Program-made: the position numbers and the translations under genes
Part shown: in pieces, positions 25,420 to 33,919 of the stretch
Layout: the number at the start of each line of letters is the position of its first letter
Numbering within the stretch: the stretch's first letter is position 1
Notes under the pieces: model-generated
Seen by the model: only the letters and a program-made list of their open reading frames with translations
What the model was told of the DNA's origin: nothing
The model's database searches: none
DNA from: Robertmurraya dakarensis
Lineage (GTDB): Bacteria > Bacillota > Bacilli > Bacillales > Cytobacillaceae
Direction: 5' to 3'
DNA length: 64,000 nucleotides
NCBI RefSeq assembly: GCF_900156875.1
Contig: NZ_LT707409.1
Coordinates: 1,466,046 to 1,530,045 of the forward strand

Positions 25420-26568
25420 TTAAGATTTATTGGTCTTACTATTAGCCAAACCACCAATTCTTCCTAACACTTCATCGCATTCCTTCACCATATCTTCTAA
25501 AATTTCTGCGGCAGGACGTTCCTCCGTAAACAAGCCTACATTTTGGCTGACAAAGTAGTTGATTAATTCCTTGCCGCCTTTTCTGCCTTGATTTGCATCT
25601 TCCTTGATCCTTCTCTGTGCATTATCAATGAGCATGCTATGCAGTGGCATTGGAAGTGGATTCGGGTTATCTGGGTTCTCCCAAGCATCTGTCCAAGCAG
25701 AACGCAATTGTCGTGCATGCTTCCCAGTCGTGGATCGGGAACGCAATGTTTGGCTCGCATCCGCCTCCTTAAATTTCTCCTTCACAACTGGATGTGTCTC
25801 AGCTTCCTTCGACATTAACCAGACAGATCCAGTCCAAGCGCCTTGTGCTCCAAGGGCCAAAGCTGCAGCTAACTGTCGTCCATCTGCAACGCCTCCAGCA
25901 GCAAGAACTGGGATTGGTGCTACCGCATCAACCACTTGCGGCACAAGCGCCATAGTGGCAATGTCCCCAGTATGCCCGCCAGCCTCATAACCTTGGGCGA
26001 TAATTACGTCGACTCCCGCTTCCTTTTGGCGGATGGCATGCTTTACCTGCCCAACTAGCGCACCTGTCTTAATCCCCAAACTATGAGCTTTTTCCCGAAA
26101 TTCAGCAGGAAATGTTCCTAAGGCATTTACCAATAGTTTGATAGGGTAAGATAAAGCTATTTCCGCTAGAGTTCTAGCTCCTTTGTAAGTAACTGACTGC
26201 CCAAAGGTAGAAGTAAAAGCATTGGCCTGGTCAGCGTCTATCTCTGCAACATCATATTGCTTAAGCAAGTCTTCAAGAAAACTCTTATGTCCTTCTGGAA
26301 TTTGTGTTTTCAGTGAGTTGATATCCAAGCCGCCTTGCTCTTTTCCTACATAATTATTAGGTAAGATTAAGTCAACACCGAATGACTTACCTGGACAAGC
26401 TTCCGTAATCTTTTGCAAAGCTTGATCTAACTTCTCAGGTCCCATCCCTGCAGCTCCTAATACCCCCATACCACCTGCGTTACTAACTGCAATAACAACG
26501 TCTGGACTATGTGTAAAAGCAAATACCGGAACATCAATACCTAACTGTTCACAAATATAATTTTTCAT
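25420..26568 (-). CDS. Nitronate monooxygenase-family FMN protein (FabK/NMO-like)
   Basis: The ATG at 26568 is chosen because AAAGGAGG lies just upstream, giving 382 residues. It is a TIM-barrel FMN protein of the 2-nitropropane dioxygenase family: VIAVSNAGGMGVLGAAG near residue 28, QGYEAGGHTGD with the catalytic-type His near 185, and PVLAAGGVADG near 220. Members include nitronate monooxygenases, FabK and the actinobacterial steroid enzyme IpdC, so the reaction is open. A cre-like site and an ATTCAGAAT repeat lie upstream. Confidence 0.87.
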   Translation of the reverse strand: MKNYICEQLGIDVPVFAFTHSPDVVIAVSNAGGMGVLGAAGMGPEKLDQALQKITEACPGKSFGVDLILPNNYVGKEQGGLDINSLKTQIPEGHKSFLEDLLKQYDVAEIDADQANAFTSTFGQSVTYKGARTLAEIALSYPIKLLVNALGTFPAEFREKAHSLGIKTGALVGQVKHAIRQKEAGVDVIIAQGYEAGGHTGDIATMALVPQVVDAVAPIPVLAAGGVADGRQLAAALALGAQGAWTGSVWLMSKEAETHPVVKEKFKEADASQTLRSRSTTGKHARQLRSAWTDAWENPDNPNPLPMPLHSMLIDNAQRRIKEDANQGRKGGKELINYFVSQNVGLFTEERPAAEILEDMVKECDEVLGRIGGLANSKTNKS

Positions 26569-26588
26569 TATATTCCTCCTTTTAATAA

Positions 26589-26599
26589 TATTCAGAATA
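26589..26599. promoter_or_regulatory. TATTCAGAATA inverted repeat
   Basis: A perfect 5-1-5 inverted repeat 20 bp upstream of the flavoprotein start, related to those at 33007 and 63703. Possible operator; regulator unknown. Confidence 0.3.
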
Positions 26600-26726
26600 A
26601 TATAGACGGAATTCAACTTCATAGTTCTTTCTGCTTTTTATTCTATCGATAAGACTTTTCATTTTATTTTAGCTCTATAAATCATTTTTATTAAACTGTT
26701 TTGATAGGAAATTGTTCACCTCAACT

Positions 26727-26741
26727 TCGAAAACGTTTACA
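26727..26741. promoter_or_regulatory. CcpA (cre) site
   Basis: TCGAAAACGTTTACA has one mismatch to TGWNANCGNTNWCA. It lies about 160 bp upstream of the flavoprotein start. Confidence 0.5.
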
Positions 26742-26878
26742 TAATAATTAAATAAAATAGATTTATAGAAACGTGTTAATCACCCCTTCCAAGGCTAAGA
26801 GCAGGAATACTGCACTCATAACTTCTATGTATAATTCATATAGATTCAAAGTGAATCAATTATTGTAATAAATTACTT

Positions 26879-27289
26879 TTATACTTTTTTCCATTTAAGA
26901 ACTGTTATATCATCATTTACATGTTCAAATTGAGCCTTCATTTTCATACCGCATTCTATATTCTCGACATCCTCTTCAAAATAATTCCCTATCATTCTTA
27001 CTCCATTTTCAAGCTCAACAATTACAATCCCATAGGGTACTTTACTGTTAAACCATGGATGTGGTGCACGATACACAATAGAATAAGTATATACCTCTCC
27101 CTCCTGCTGTACTTCGATCCAATCAAACTCACTTTTATTACAGCTAGGACAAAATTCTCTCGGCGGCCATTGCAGATCAGCACAATGCAAACACTTTTGA
27201 ACTAAAAGCAATTGTTTCTTTAATCCTTGAATGTATGGCAGATATAATCTATTGTCAGTGTCAGGAAGTGGACGTGGATAAGTATGCAC
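26879..27289 (-). CDS. DUF35 OB-fold protein with zinc ribbon, second copy
   Basis: A 136-residue protein starting at GTG 27289 behind GGAGGAGTAAG. The zinc ribbon is complete, with CLHC near residue 37 and CPSC near 52, followed by an OB-fold (VYTYSIVYRAPHPWFN). It lies 49 bp after the thiolase-like gene at 27339, and the two probably form a complex. Unlike the copy at 21755 it keeps all four cysteines. Confidence 0.88.
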   Translation of the reverse strand: MHTYPRPLPDTDNRLYLPYIQGLKKQLLLVQKCLHCADLQWPPREFCPSCNKSEFDWIEVQQEGEVYTYSIVYRAPHPWFNSKVPYGIVIVELENGVRMIGNYFEEDVENIECGMKMKAQFEHVNDDITVLKWKKV

Positions 27290-27338
27290 CTTACTCCTCC
27301 TTTCTTCTTCACCTTACTATCAGTTTAAGTAATTGTGA

Positions 27339-28514
27339 TTAATTATGAAGAATGGCAATTGATCCATCCCCAAAGTCCCCATAGCCAGTTACTACACCTA
27401 TACGAGCATCTTCAACCTGAGCTTTACCTGCATCTCCACGCAGTTGATGTACAGCCTCTACAACATGGTTCATCCCTGTTATATGTGCTTGAGATAATAG
27501 CCCTCCATGGGTATTTATAGGTAATTGACCTCCCAATTCGATACGGCCATCCTTAACAAACTCAGGAGATTCTCCTAGTGCACAAAAACCCATTTCCTCT
27601 AACTGTCTAAGGACAATAAAAGTAAAACAATCATATATCTGAGCAAAGTCAACTTCATCCTTCGTAATTCCCGCTATTTCAAAAGCGCGTGGCGCTGCTT
27701 TTGTTATCCCCATACTCAAAATACTATCTCGATTAGACAGATCATCAGGTGAATCTGGATGACCTTCAGCTCCGCCTGCAATGAATACTGGAGAGTGTTT
27801 TCGAAGCCGTTTTGCTTCTTTAGAATTCATGACCAATACTGCTGCAGCTCCATCTGTTTCTAAACAGATATCTAACAGACGGAACGGCTTTACTAAGAAC
27901 GGAGAACTGGTATAATCGGCCGATGTAAGAGTTTTATTTCTAAAATAAGCTTTCTTATTCAGATGCGCATGTTTCCGCGTTGTTAAAGAAACGATCTCCA
28001 TTCCTTTAGGATCAGCCTTCGTCTCATAGAACCAACGGTTAGCATGGAGACTGTACCATTGCATCGGAACAACCATTCCATATGGGTACTCCAAATTAGT
28101 TCGTATATCTTTTCCAGGCCAAGCTATCGATTTTGAAAGAGATGGGTCCCCTGATCCTAACCTGAGACCGCTATATGAGTTTCCGCCTGCTGTTACTAAT
28201 ACTTTACTGGCCATACCTGAAGCAACGATATGCGCTGCAACGATAAGACCTGCTACAGAACTGGCACCGCCAATTTTAATATGAGAGTGGAACTTTAAAT
28301 CTCGTATTCCTAATGCAGCAATAAAGTCCTCATTTGTTATCATATTCCCTGCCGCCATGATGACTCCATCAACAGATTCGGGTTCTACACCTGCATCAAC
28401 ACAGGCCGCAAGAGCTGATTCAAGTATTAATTGCCTTCCAGTTTTTTCTGTTCCACGTACATACTCTGTTTCACCAACTCCCACAATTGCTGCTGCATCA
28501 GTTTTATACGACAC
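27339..28514 (-). CDS. Thiolase-fold protein without catalytic Cys, second copy
   Basis: A 391-residue SCP2/lipid-transfer thiolase homologue starting at GTG 28514 behind GGGAGGT. The nucleophile region reads KIGGASSVAG (residues 80-89), with no Cys. QIYDCFTFIVLRQLEEMGFC near 300 keeps the Tyr-Asp-Cys segment, and the end reads NTHGGLLSQAH in place of the GHPxG motif. As with the protein at 22162 it is best seen as a candidate retro-aldolase or other C-C lyase working with the DUF35 protein downstream. It follows an acyl-CoA ligase by 55 bp, so ligase, thiolase-like and DUF35 genes form one operon. Confidence 0.85.
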   Translation of the reverse strand: MSYKTDAAAIVGVGETEYVRGTEKTGRQLILESALAACVDAGVEPESVDGVIMAAGNMITNEDFIAALGIRDLKFHSHIKIGGASSVAGLIVAAHIVASGMASKVLVTAGGNSYSGLRLGSGDPSLSKSIAWPGKDIRTNLEYPYGMVVPMQWYSLHANRWFYETKADPKGMEIVSLTTRKHAHLNKKAYFRNKTLTSADYTSSPFLVKPFRLLDICLETDGAAAVLVMNSKEAKRLRKHSPVFIAGGAEGHPDSPDDLSNRDSILSMGITKAAPRAFEIAGITKDEVDFAQIYDCFTFIVLRQLEEMGFCALGESPEFVKDGRIELGGQLPINTHGGLLSQAHITGMNHVVEAVHQLRGDAGKAQVEDARIGVVTGYGDFGDGSIAILHN

Positions 28515-28569
28515 GTTCTGTTACCTCCCTAACCTTTCAAAATAATACATACATTAAAATGAGAGTTTT

Positions 28570-30225
28570 TCATGTAACATTAATCTTTAATTTAGTAATG
28601 GCCATTTCTCGAAGTTGTTTTTTATCATATTTTCCTGTAGGATTCACTGGCCACTCATGGCTTTCTAACTCCACTAAAAATTTTGGTATTTTGAAGCTTG
28701 CTACATTCCCCTTAAAATAGTTCTTTATTTCTTCTATAGATAATTCTTTTCCATCTTGAAGTTCAACAATCGCAGTGACTGCTTCACCCCAATTTTCATC
28801 AGGTACACCAACTACTTGAACAGATTTTATAGATGGGTGCCCTTCTAAAAGCATTTCTACCTCTCTTTCTGAAACGTTCTCCCCTCCTGTTTTTATCATT
28901 TGCTTATAGCGTCCACGATAATATAAATACCCTTGTTCATCTAGCCATCCATAATCGCCTGTGTGAAAGAATCCCTCATCATCAAGGCTATTGGAAGTTT
29001 CTTTTGGCATCTTATAGTAGCCTTGAAAAAGGGGCCATCCTTTAAGACAAATCTCACCTGGTTCATTTGGAGATAACTTACTGCCAGTCACTGGATCAAC
29101 AATCTTTAAATGAACACCAGGAAAAGGTTTTCCATTACTATACTTTCGAATTTGTTCATTTGTTTCTAAAGCAGGCATTACCACTCCAGTACCCTCAGTG
29201 AATCCGTAATGGTGAGAAAGTAAATCAGGTTGAAAACCTAGTTCTCTTATTCTGTCATACCATTCTGGTCCACATGCCAGCGTAATTTTTTTTATCGAAC
29301 TGATATCTGTCTCTTTAAATCGCGGATGACTTGACAACATTTTCAAATGAGTATCGAATCCGCCCATACTTGTTACTTTCTCTGTTTCTATTAATCTTAG
29401 AGCTCCCTCTGGTTCAAAATACTCCATTAATGCAATACGTGAACCAACAGTTATACTGCCTAAAGTTAAATAAACACAGCCGCCGACATGATAAAAGGTT
29501 GCAGCTCCTAATATCGTATCCTCTGTAGTTATTCCGTAATTGTTCTTATATAAAAAATAAGCAATCCCCATATTACTACCATGTGATCTTAAAACTGGTT
29601 TTGGAAAAGCAGTGCTTCCTGAGGTAAATAAAATATGTGAGGTGTCTTCTGGTGTAACACTATTAATATATTGATCAATTTCTCTCTTTGAGTAATTAAT
29701 GCCAGATTTCATAATATCTTTTAGGTTATAACACCCAGGATATTCATTTCCTTTAGGACTAAACGAAATGATCGTACTTAGATCAGGACAGTTTTCAGCA
29801 TTTATGTATCCTGGTTCGGAATTTTCAATTTCAGGAATCACTTCTTTAATCAACTCCATATAGTTGACCCCACGGAAGTGATCCATCGTTATTAATGCTT
29901 TTACATTTGCATGACGTAAAACATAAATCAATTCCCGGTACTTAAAAGTAACATTTATTGGGACAATGACGGCTCCAATCATGTTAATGGCATGAGAAAT
30001 ATAGAACCATTCGGGATAACCACCCATCAGCGTAGCAATATGATCACCTTTTTTTATACCAAGATTACGTAACCCTTTCGCTAAACAGCAAATTTTATGA
30101 TATTGTTCACGATAGGTAATTTCTTGGTCTTTATATTTAATAGCTACCCGGTCCGGCCAATTTTCGAAAGCTTCTTTAAGCACTTGGGGGATCGTCTTTA
30201 AATCAAACCGTATTTCTTCACTCAT
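28570..30225 (-). CDS. AMP-forming acyl-CoA ligase with unusual phosphate loop
   Basis: A 551-residue ligase starting at ATG 30225 behind GAGGAG. The phosphate loop reads ILFTSGSTAFPKPVLRSH (near residue 198) where the norm is TSGxTGxPKGV, so two glycines are replaced by Ala and Pro while the lysine stays. HHYGFTEGTG near 340, GFFHTGDYGWLDEQGYLYY near 415 and the C-terminal NPTGKYDKK are normal. It heads the operon with the second thiolase-like/DUF35 pair and probably supplies the CoA ester for that branch. Confidence 0.88.
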   Translation of the reverse strand: MSEEIRFDLKTIPQVLKEAFENWPDRVAIKYKDQEITYREQYHKICCLAKGLRNLGIKKGDHIATLMGGYPEWFYISHAINMIGAVIVPINVTFKYRELIYVLRHANVKALITMDHFRGVNYMELIKEVIPEIENSEPGYINAENCPDLSTIISFSPKGNEYPGCYNLKDIMKSGINYSKREIDQYINSVTPEDTSHILFTSGSTAFPKPVLRSHGSNMGIAYFLYKNNYGITTEDTILGAATFYHVGGCVYLTLGSITVGSRIALMEYFEPEGALRLIETEKVTSMGGFDTHLKMLSSHPRFKETDISSIKKITLACGPEWYDRIRELGFQPDLLSHHYGFTEGTGVVMPALETNEQIRKYSNGKPFPGVHLKIVDPVTGSKLSPNEPGEICLKGWPLFQGYYKMPKETSNSLDDEGFFHTGDYGWLDEQGYLYYRGRYKQMIKTGGENVSEREVEMLLEGHPSIKSVQVVGVPDENWGEAVTAIVELQDGKELSIEEIKNYFKGNVASFKIPKFLVELESHEWPVNPTGKYDKKQLREMAITKLKINVT

Positions 30226-30379
30226 ATAAACTCCTCACTTTTTTAAAAATTCCAGGAAGTTTGCAGCAATTTGAAGAAAAATTAATATAAATAATGGTTT
30301 TGAATAAAATATTTTAATTATTCTGATAATATGTTAAAAACTTATTTATACAACATTTGATTATCTCATTTACAAGAAT

Positions 30380-30394
30380 TAAACGTTTACAACA
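30380..30394. promoter_or_regulatory. Possible cre site upstream of the ligase
   Basis: ATTAAACGTTTACAA has two mismatches to the cre consensus, 155 bp upstream of the ligase start. Confidence 0.35.
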
Positions 30395-30531
30395 TTTTTT
30401 TGAACATATATTTAGTAAAAACTATATTAAGTAAAATAAGACAATAAAATCTTAATATTTATAATATTACCAATACCACATTTAGTTTTCAATATCTATT
30501 TTATACTATTTAAAAAATTCAGAAAAATATT

Positions 30532-30553
30532 GCCCCATCCATATCTGTGGGGC
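30532..30553 (-). terminator. Terminator of the kinase gene
   Basis: GCCCCA pairs with TGGGGC around a 10-base loop, followed on the minus strand by AATATTTTTC. Confidence 0.6.
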
Positions 30554-30614
30554 ATGTTTATTTACTATATAGAGAATTTTTTTAAGAAAGCAATAATTTC
30601 AGGTTTTCTCTTCA

Positions 30615-31682
30615 TTAAAAATTAAACTTTTTACTCTCTATCAATTCATTTGCATAAAGCAGCACATCTTGTGCCCTTTGATCATAGGTTGCAAACCTAT
30701 CGTTGCTTGCCTGCCCCATTTTATATCTTGTAAAGATTTGCTGAAAAACTCCTGCTAACTTAAAGAAAGCAAAGATAATATAGTAATGAACATCATCAAC
30801 GTCACGCCCGGTTTTTTGTGCATATGCATGAATAAATTCTCTTCTATTATAAAAGCCTGGGAGATGCGTCACAGATAAAAGTGAATTTTTGATATAGTCC
30901 GGATCGTCCTCTTCAATCCAATATCCTAGTGTAATTCCTAAATCAAAAAGTGGATCAGCAACCGTTGCCATTTCCCAGTCAAACACAGCATTAACTTTCT
31001 TTAAATCGGAAGAAAGAAGAGTGTTATTCAATTTATAGTCGTTGTGAATGATGCTTACGTATTTAGATTTCGGCATTTCATCGGCCATCCATTTTGCTAC
31101 TTTTTCAAAAACAGGTGATTCTTGTGTTTTTGTGCGCAAGTAGCGTTTGATCCAGCTATTTACCTGCCTTTCAAGAAAACCTTCTGGATATCCGAAGCTC
31201 TCTAGTCCTGCTTTTTTATAATCAACATCATGTAGTTTAACAAGTGTATCAATAAATGCCTCGGAAATATCTTTTCCCGTTTCATCTGTTGGTGTGATTC
31301 CTTCAGGAAAAGAACGATCCAATATAATGCCTGTTTTCCTTTCCATAACATAGAAAGGGGCACCCATAATCGATTCATCCTCACAGAAAATGTACGGTTT
31401 CGGTACTATATTAAATTCTGGATACAATTTTGTTAATAGAGAAGATTCTCTTTTCATATCATGTGCTTTCGGCGGCAAAGGACCATATGGCGGCCTCCTT
31501 AACACAGCTTCCCAATCACCCATAGTAATTAAATAGGTAAGGTTTGAAGATCCAGTATTATACTGCTGAACCTCCATTGGTGCGTTGGGAACGTCTAAAT
31601 GCTCCAGCAAATAGGCTTTTACCTTATCCTGATCAAATTTATCCCGAACAGGAATTAATGGTTCACTTCCAATTTTGGACAT
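30615..31682 (-). CDS. APH-fold phosphotransferase, ACAD10/11 N-domain (LvaA)-like
   Basis: The ATG at 31682 follows AAAAGGGG, giving 355 residues. It is an aminoglycoside-phosphotransferase-fold kinase: the Brenner loop HNDYKLNN begins at His213, and VFDWEMA carries the metal-binding Asp near 235. Early segments GSSNLTYLITMGDWEAVLRRPP fit the group fused to acyl-CoA dehydrogenase in human ACAD10/11. In Pseudomonas the homologous LvaA phosphorylates 4-hydroxyacyl-CoA during levulinate use. Dehydrogenases of the matching subtype lie at 42108 and at the window end. So a 4-hydroxyacid route is plausible, by inference. Confidence 0.85.
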   Translation of the reverse strand: MSKIGSEPLIPVRDKFDQDKVKAYLLEHLDVPNAPMEVQQYNTGSSNLTYLITMGDWEAVLRRPPYGPLPPKAHDMKRESSLLTKLYPEFNIVPKPYIFCEDESIMGAPFYVMERKTGIILDRSFPEGITPTDETGKDISEAFIDTLVKLHDVDYKKAGLESFGYPEGFLERQVNSWIKRYLRTKTQESPVFEKVAKWMADEMPKSKYVSIIHNDYKLNNTLLSSDLKKVNAVFDWEMATVADPLFDLGITLGYWIEEDDPDYIKNSLLSVTHLPGFYNRREFIHAYAQKTGRDVDDVHYYIIFAFFKLAGVFQQIFTRYKMGQASNDRFATYDQRAQDVLLYANELIESKKFNF

Positions 31683-31752
31683 AATCAAAACCCCTTTTCG
31701 TGAAAAATAACTAAAGAAATAGTTAGAAACGTACTATTATTTAATAAAATAG

Positions 31753-31771
31753 GAAAGGGTGTCCCCTTCCC
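31753..31771 (-). terminator. Hairpin between SDR and kinase genes
   Basis: GGAAAGGG and CCCCTTCC form an eight-base-pair stem with one mismatch and a three-base loop, followed by TATTTTATT on the minus strand. Possible partial terminator. Confidence 0.5.
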
Positions 31772-31782
31772 CTTTTTTTACT

Positions 31783-32547
31783 TTATTTTCTGTATCCGCC
31801 ATCTAATGGAAGGATCGTTCCTGTTGTAAAACTAGAAGCATCTGATGCAAAATAAAGGGCAGCACCAACAATTTCGTCTGGTTCTCCAGCACGGCCAAGC
31901 GCTGCCGCTTTTTCAAACCTCTTCTTACTTTCTTCCATATCCCAAGCTTTTGAGATATCCGTTAAGAATGGTCCTGGCATAATACAATTCACCCGCACCT
32001 TTGGCCCGTAAGTATCAGCAAATGCGATAGTCAGCGCATTCAAACCAGCCTTTGCAGCTCCATAAGGAACTTCATTTGATGTAGGTCTAACTGCAGCAAT
32101 ACTGCTTATATTAATGATGGATCCGCCGTCGCCTTTTACCATCTTATCTGCAACAAGAGCAGAAAGTCTGAATGGCCCTTTAAGGTTTAGATTGATAACG
32201 CTATCCCATAACTTTTCACTTACATCCACGAGTGAATCATAAAGTGGAGAGGCTCCAGCATTATTCACTAAAATATCCACCTTGCCAAAGCGTTCGTATA
32301 CGGCTTCAACCAGTCCCTCTACTTGATCCCAGCGTCCTACATGGCAAGCATAAGCCATCGACCTTCTGCCAAGTTTTTCGATTTCCTTAGCTACTTCTTC
32401 ACAGTTCTCGAGTTTACGGCTTGTCACGATCACATCTGCTCCTGCTTTTGCAAATGCTAATGCCATCTCTTTTCCAAGCCCGCGGCTTCCTCCTGTAATT
32501 AACGCTACTTTCCCTTTAAGAGAAAAAATTTCTTCTACTGATTTCAT
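31783..32547 (-). CDS. Short-chain dehydrogenase/reductase
   Basis: A 254-residue classical SDR. GGSRGLGKE is the cofactor loop, NNAG near residue 92, the active site has Ser in INISSIAAV and Tyr-Lys in PYGAAKAG near 162, and TGTILPLDGGY closes the fold. It oxidises or reduces a hydroxy/keto group with NAD(P). It lies between a thioesterase gene (29 bp upstream) and the kinase gene. LvaD-like roles are conceivable in a levulinate-type pathway, but the substrate is not readable. Confidence 0.9.
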   Translation of the reverse strand: MKSVEEIFSLKGKVALITGGSRGLGKEMALAFAKAGADVIVTSRKLENCEEVAKEIEKLGRRSMAYACHVGRWDQVEGLVEAVYERFGKVDILVNNAGASPLYDSLVDVSEKLWDSVINLNLKGPFRLSALVADKMVKGDGGSIINISSIAAVRPTSNEVPYGAAKAGLNALTIAFADTYGPKVRVNCIMPGPFLTDISKAWDMEESKKRFEKAAALGRAGEPDEIVGAALYFASDASSFTTGTILPLDGGYRK

Positions 32548-32576
32548 GATAATTCCCCCTTCGTTTTAATAAATTA

Positions 32577-32981
32577 CTATTCTTCATTCTTAGGAAATTG
32601 TCTTGCGATTTTATCAATGACCGGTATACTTTTTCTTGATAAAAGATCAAACATAACAAAGGTCTTGTTGAATTCTGTAATATGTACATTATCTTGATTA
32701 TAGATATCCTGCTTTAAAACAAAACTCTTCGTACCTAAACGGAGAGGCGTTGTAACAACCTTTAGAAAATCTCCTAATCTAGCTTCTCTTAAATAGGAAA
32801 TATCAAACTTAATCACTACTGTACCGATATTGTTTTCTATTAAATCATTATGTGATACGCCTGCTTTTATATACCAATCCCGAATAGCACTTTCAGAATA
32901 GTGAATATACTCTAAGTAGTTTACGTGCCCTAAATGGTCGATATCCTTTTCATTCACCACAATTTCAAAAGTAGTCTCCAT
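32577..32981 (-). CDS. 4HBT-type hotdog acyl-CoA thioesterase
   Basis: A 134-residue hotdog-fold protein. DIDHLGHVNYLEYIHYSE near residue 14 is the 4-hydroxybenzoyl-CoA thioesterase/YbgC motif with the catalytic-type Asp. It would hydrolyse acyl-CoA, recycling CoA from stalled intermediates. First gene of the thioesterase-SDR-kinase run. A TATTCTGAATT repeat lies 26 bp upstream of its start. Confidence 0.85.
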   Translation of the reverse strand: METTFEIVVNEKDIDHLGHVNYLEYIHYSESAIRDWYIKAGVSHNDLIENNIGTVVIKFDISYLREARLGDFLKVVTTPLRLGTKSFVLKQDIYNQDNVHITEFNKTFVMFDLLSRKSIPVIDKIARQFPKNEE

Positions 32982-33006
32982 CTCGCACCCCCCCTATTTT
33001 AAATAA

Positions 33007-33017
33007 TATTCTGAATT
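33007..33017. promoter_or_regulatory. TATTCTGAATT inverted repeat
   Basis: Contains ATTC-N-GAAT, as at 26589 and 63703, in the promoter region of the thioesterase operon. Possible operator. Confidence 0.3.
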
Positions 33018-33122
33018 TTTATAATATAAAGTATATATACTTTTTGGATGCTAGTCAATTTTTGAATAGATTGTTAACTTCATTTTACATCCGATGTATC
33101 TCTTTCCTCCCTGCTATTCTCC

Positions 33123-33170
33123 TAAAAAACTCAAAGTAACTCTTATCAAATCACAAAAGAGCTACTTTGA
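33123..33170 (-). terminator. Terminator of Liv operon 1
   Basis: On the minus strand TCAAAGTAGCTCTT pairs with AAGAGTTACTTTGA and is followed by GTTTTTTAGG. It lies 48 bp past the last liv stop. Confidence 0.88.
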
Positions 33171-33217
33171 ATGATAATTGCATTTCTTCACCACAATGAT
33201 TTATTCAGTCATCCACA

Positions 33218-33919
33218 TTAACCGCCAAGATATAAACGACGAACTTCATCGTTATCTTTCAATTCTTGTGAATTGCCTTCTAAAGCTATATGTCCATTCT
33301 CTAAAACATATGAATAATCAGAAATGCTGAGTGCCATATGGGCGTTCTGTTCAACAAGTAAAACAGATGTACCATCCTTATTAATTTGTTTAACAATCTC
33401 GAAGATTTCTTTTACTAGAATAGGGGCAATCCCTAATGAAGGCTCATCAAGCAGAAGCACTTTTGGTTTTCCCATTAAGGACCTGCCGATCGCAAGCATT
33501 TGCTGTTCACCGCCGCTTAATGTTCCTGCTTTTTGTTTAATACGTTCTTTTAATCTTGGAAAATAAGTAAAGACTTTTTGCAAATCTTCCTTAATATGTT
33601 TATCTCTCCGATTATAAGCACCTATCATTAAATTTTCTTCAACCGTTAATAATGGAAACACTCTGCGATTCTCAGGACAATGAATAATCCCTTTTTTCAC
33701 AACTTGGCTCGGGCTGTCTTTCATTAGCGATTTTCCATCAATTTCATAGTTTCCTTTTTTCGGTTGAACTAATCTTGAAATCATTTTTAGCGTTGTCGAC
33801 TTTCCTGCCCCATTCCCCCCAAGCAAAGAAACAATCTTTCCATCTTCGACCGTTAAATTTACTCCTTTTAGGGCGTGGACATGACCATAAAATACATGAA
33901 CATCAGATAATTTCAGCAC
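33218..33919 (-). CDS. Liv-type ABC transporter ATPase (LivF class), system 1
   Basis: A 233-residue cytoplasmic ATPase of the branched-chain amino acid/amide ABC family. Walker A GGNGAGKST is at residues 34-42, signature LSGGEQQ at 134-140 and Walker B LLLDEPS at 155-161. CPENRRVFPLLTVEENL is typical of LivF. It overlaps the LivG gene by 17 bp. In systems set among CoA-ester genes, Liv-type transporters can carry aromatic or other organic acids rather than amino acids. Confidence 0.94.
   Translation of the reverse strand: MLKLSDVHVFYGHVHALKGVNLTVEDGKIVSLLGGNGAGKSTTLKMISRLVQPKKGNYEIDGKSLMKDSPSQVVKKGIIHCPENRRVFPLLTVEENLMIGAYNRRDKHIKEDLQKVFTYFPRLKERIKQKAGTLSGGEQQMLAIGRSLMGKPKVLLLDEPSLGIAPILVKEIFEIVKQINKDGTSVLLVEQNAHMALSISDYSYVLENGHIALEGNSQELKDNDEVRRLYLGG

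Larger units (their letters stand above)
26569..26878. other. Intergenic region upstream of flavoprotein 1
   Basis: No gene seen in 310 bp. It contains the ATTCAGAAT repeat (26589-26599) and the cre site (26727-26741). Confidence 0.55.
30226..30614. other. AT-rich intergenic region upstream of the ligase
   Basis: No gene seen in 389 bp. It contains a weak cre-like site (30380-30394) and the terminator of the kinase gene (30532-30553). Confidence 0.55.
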
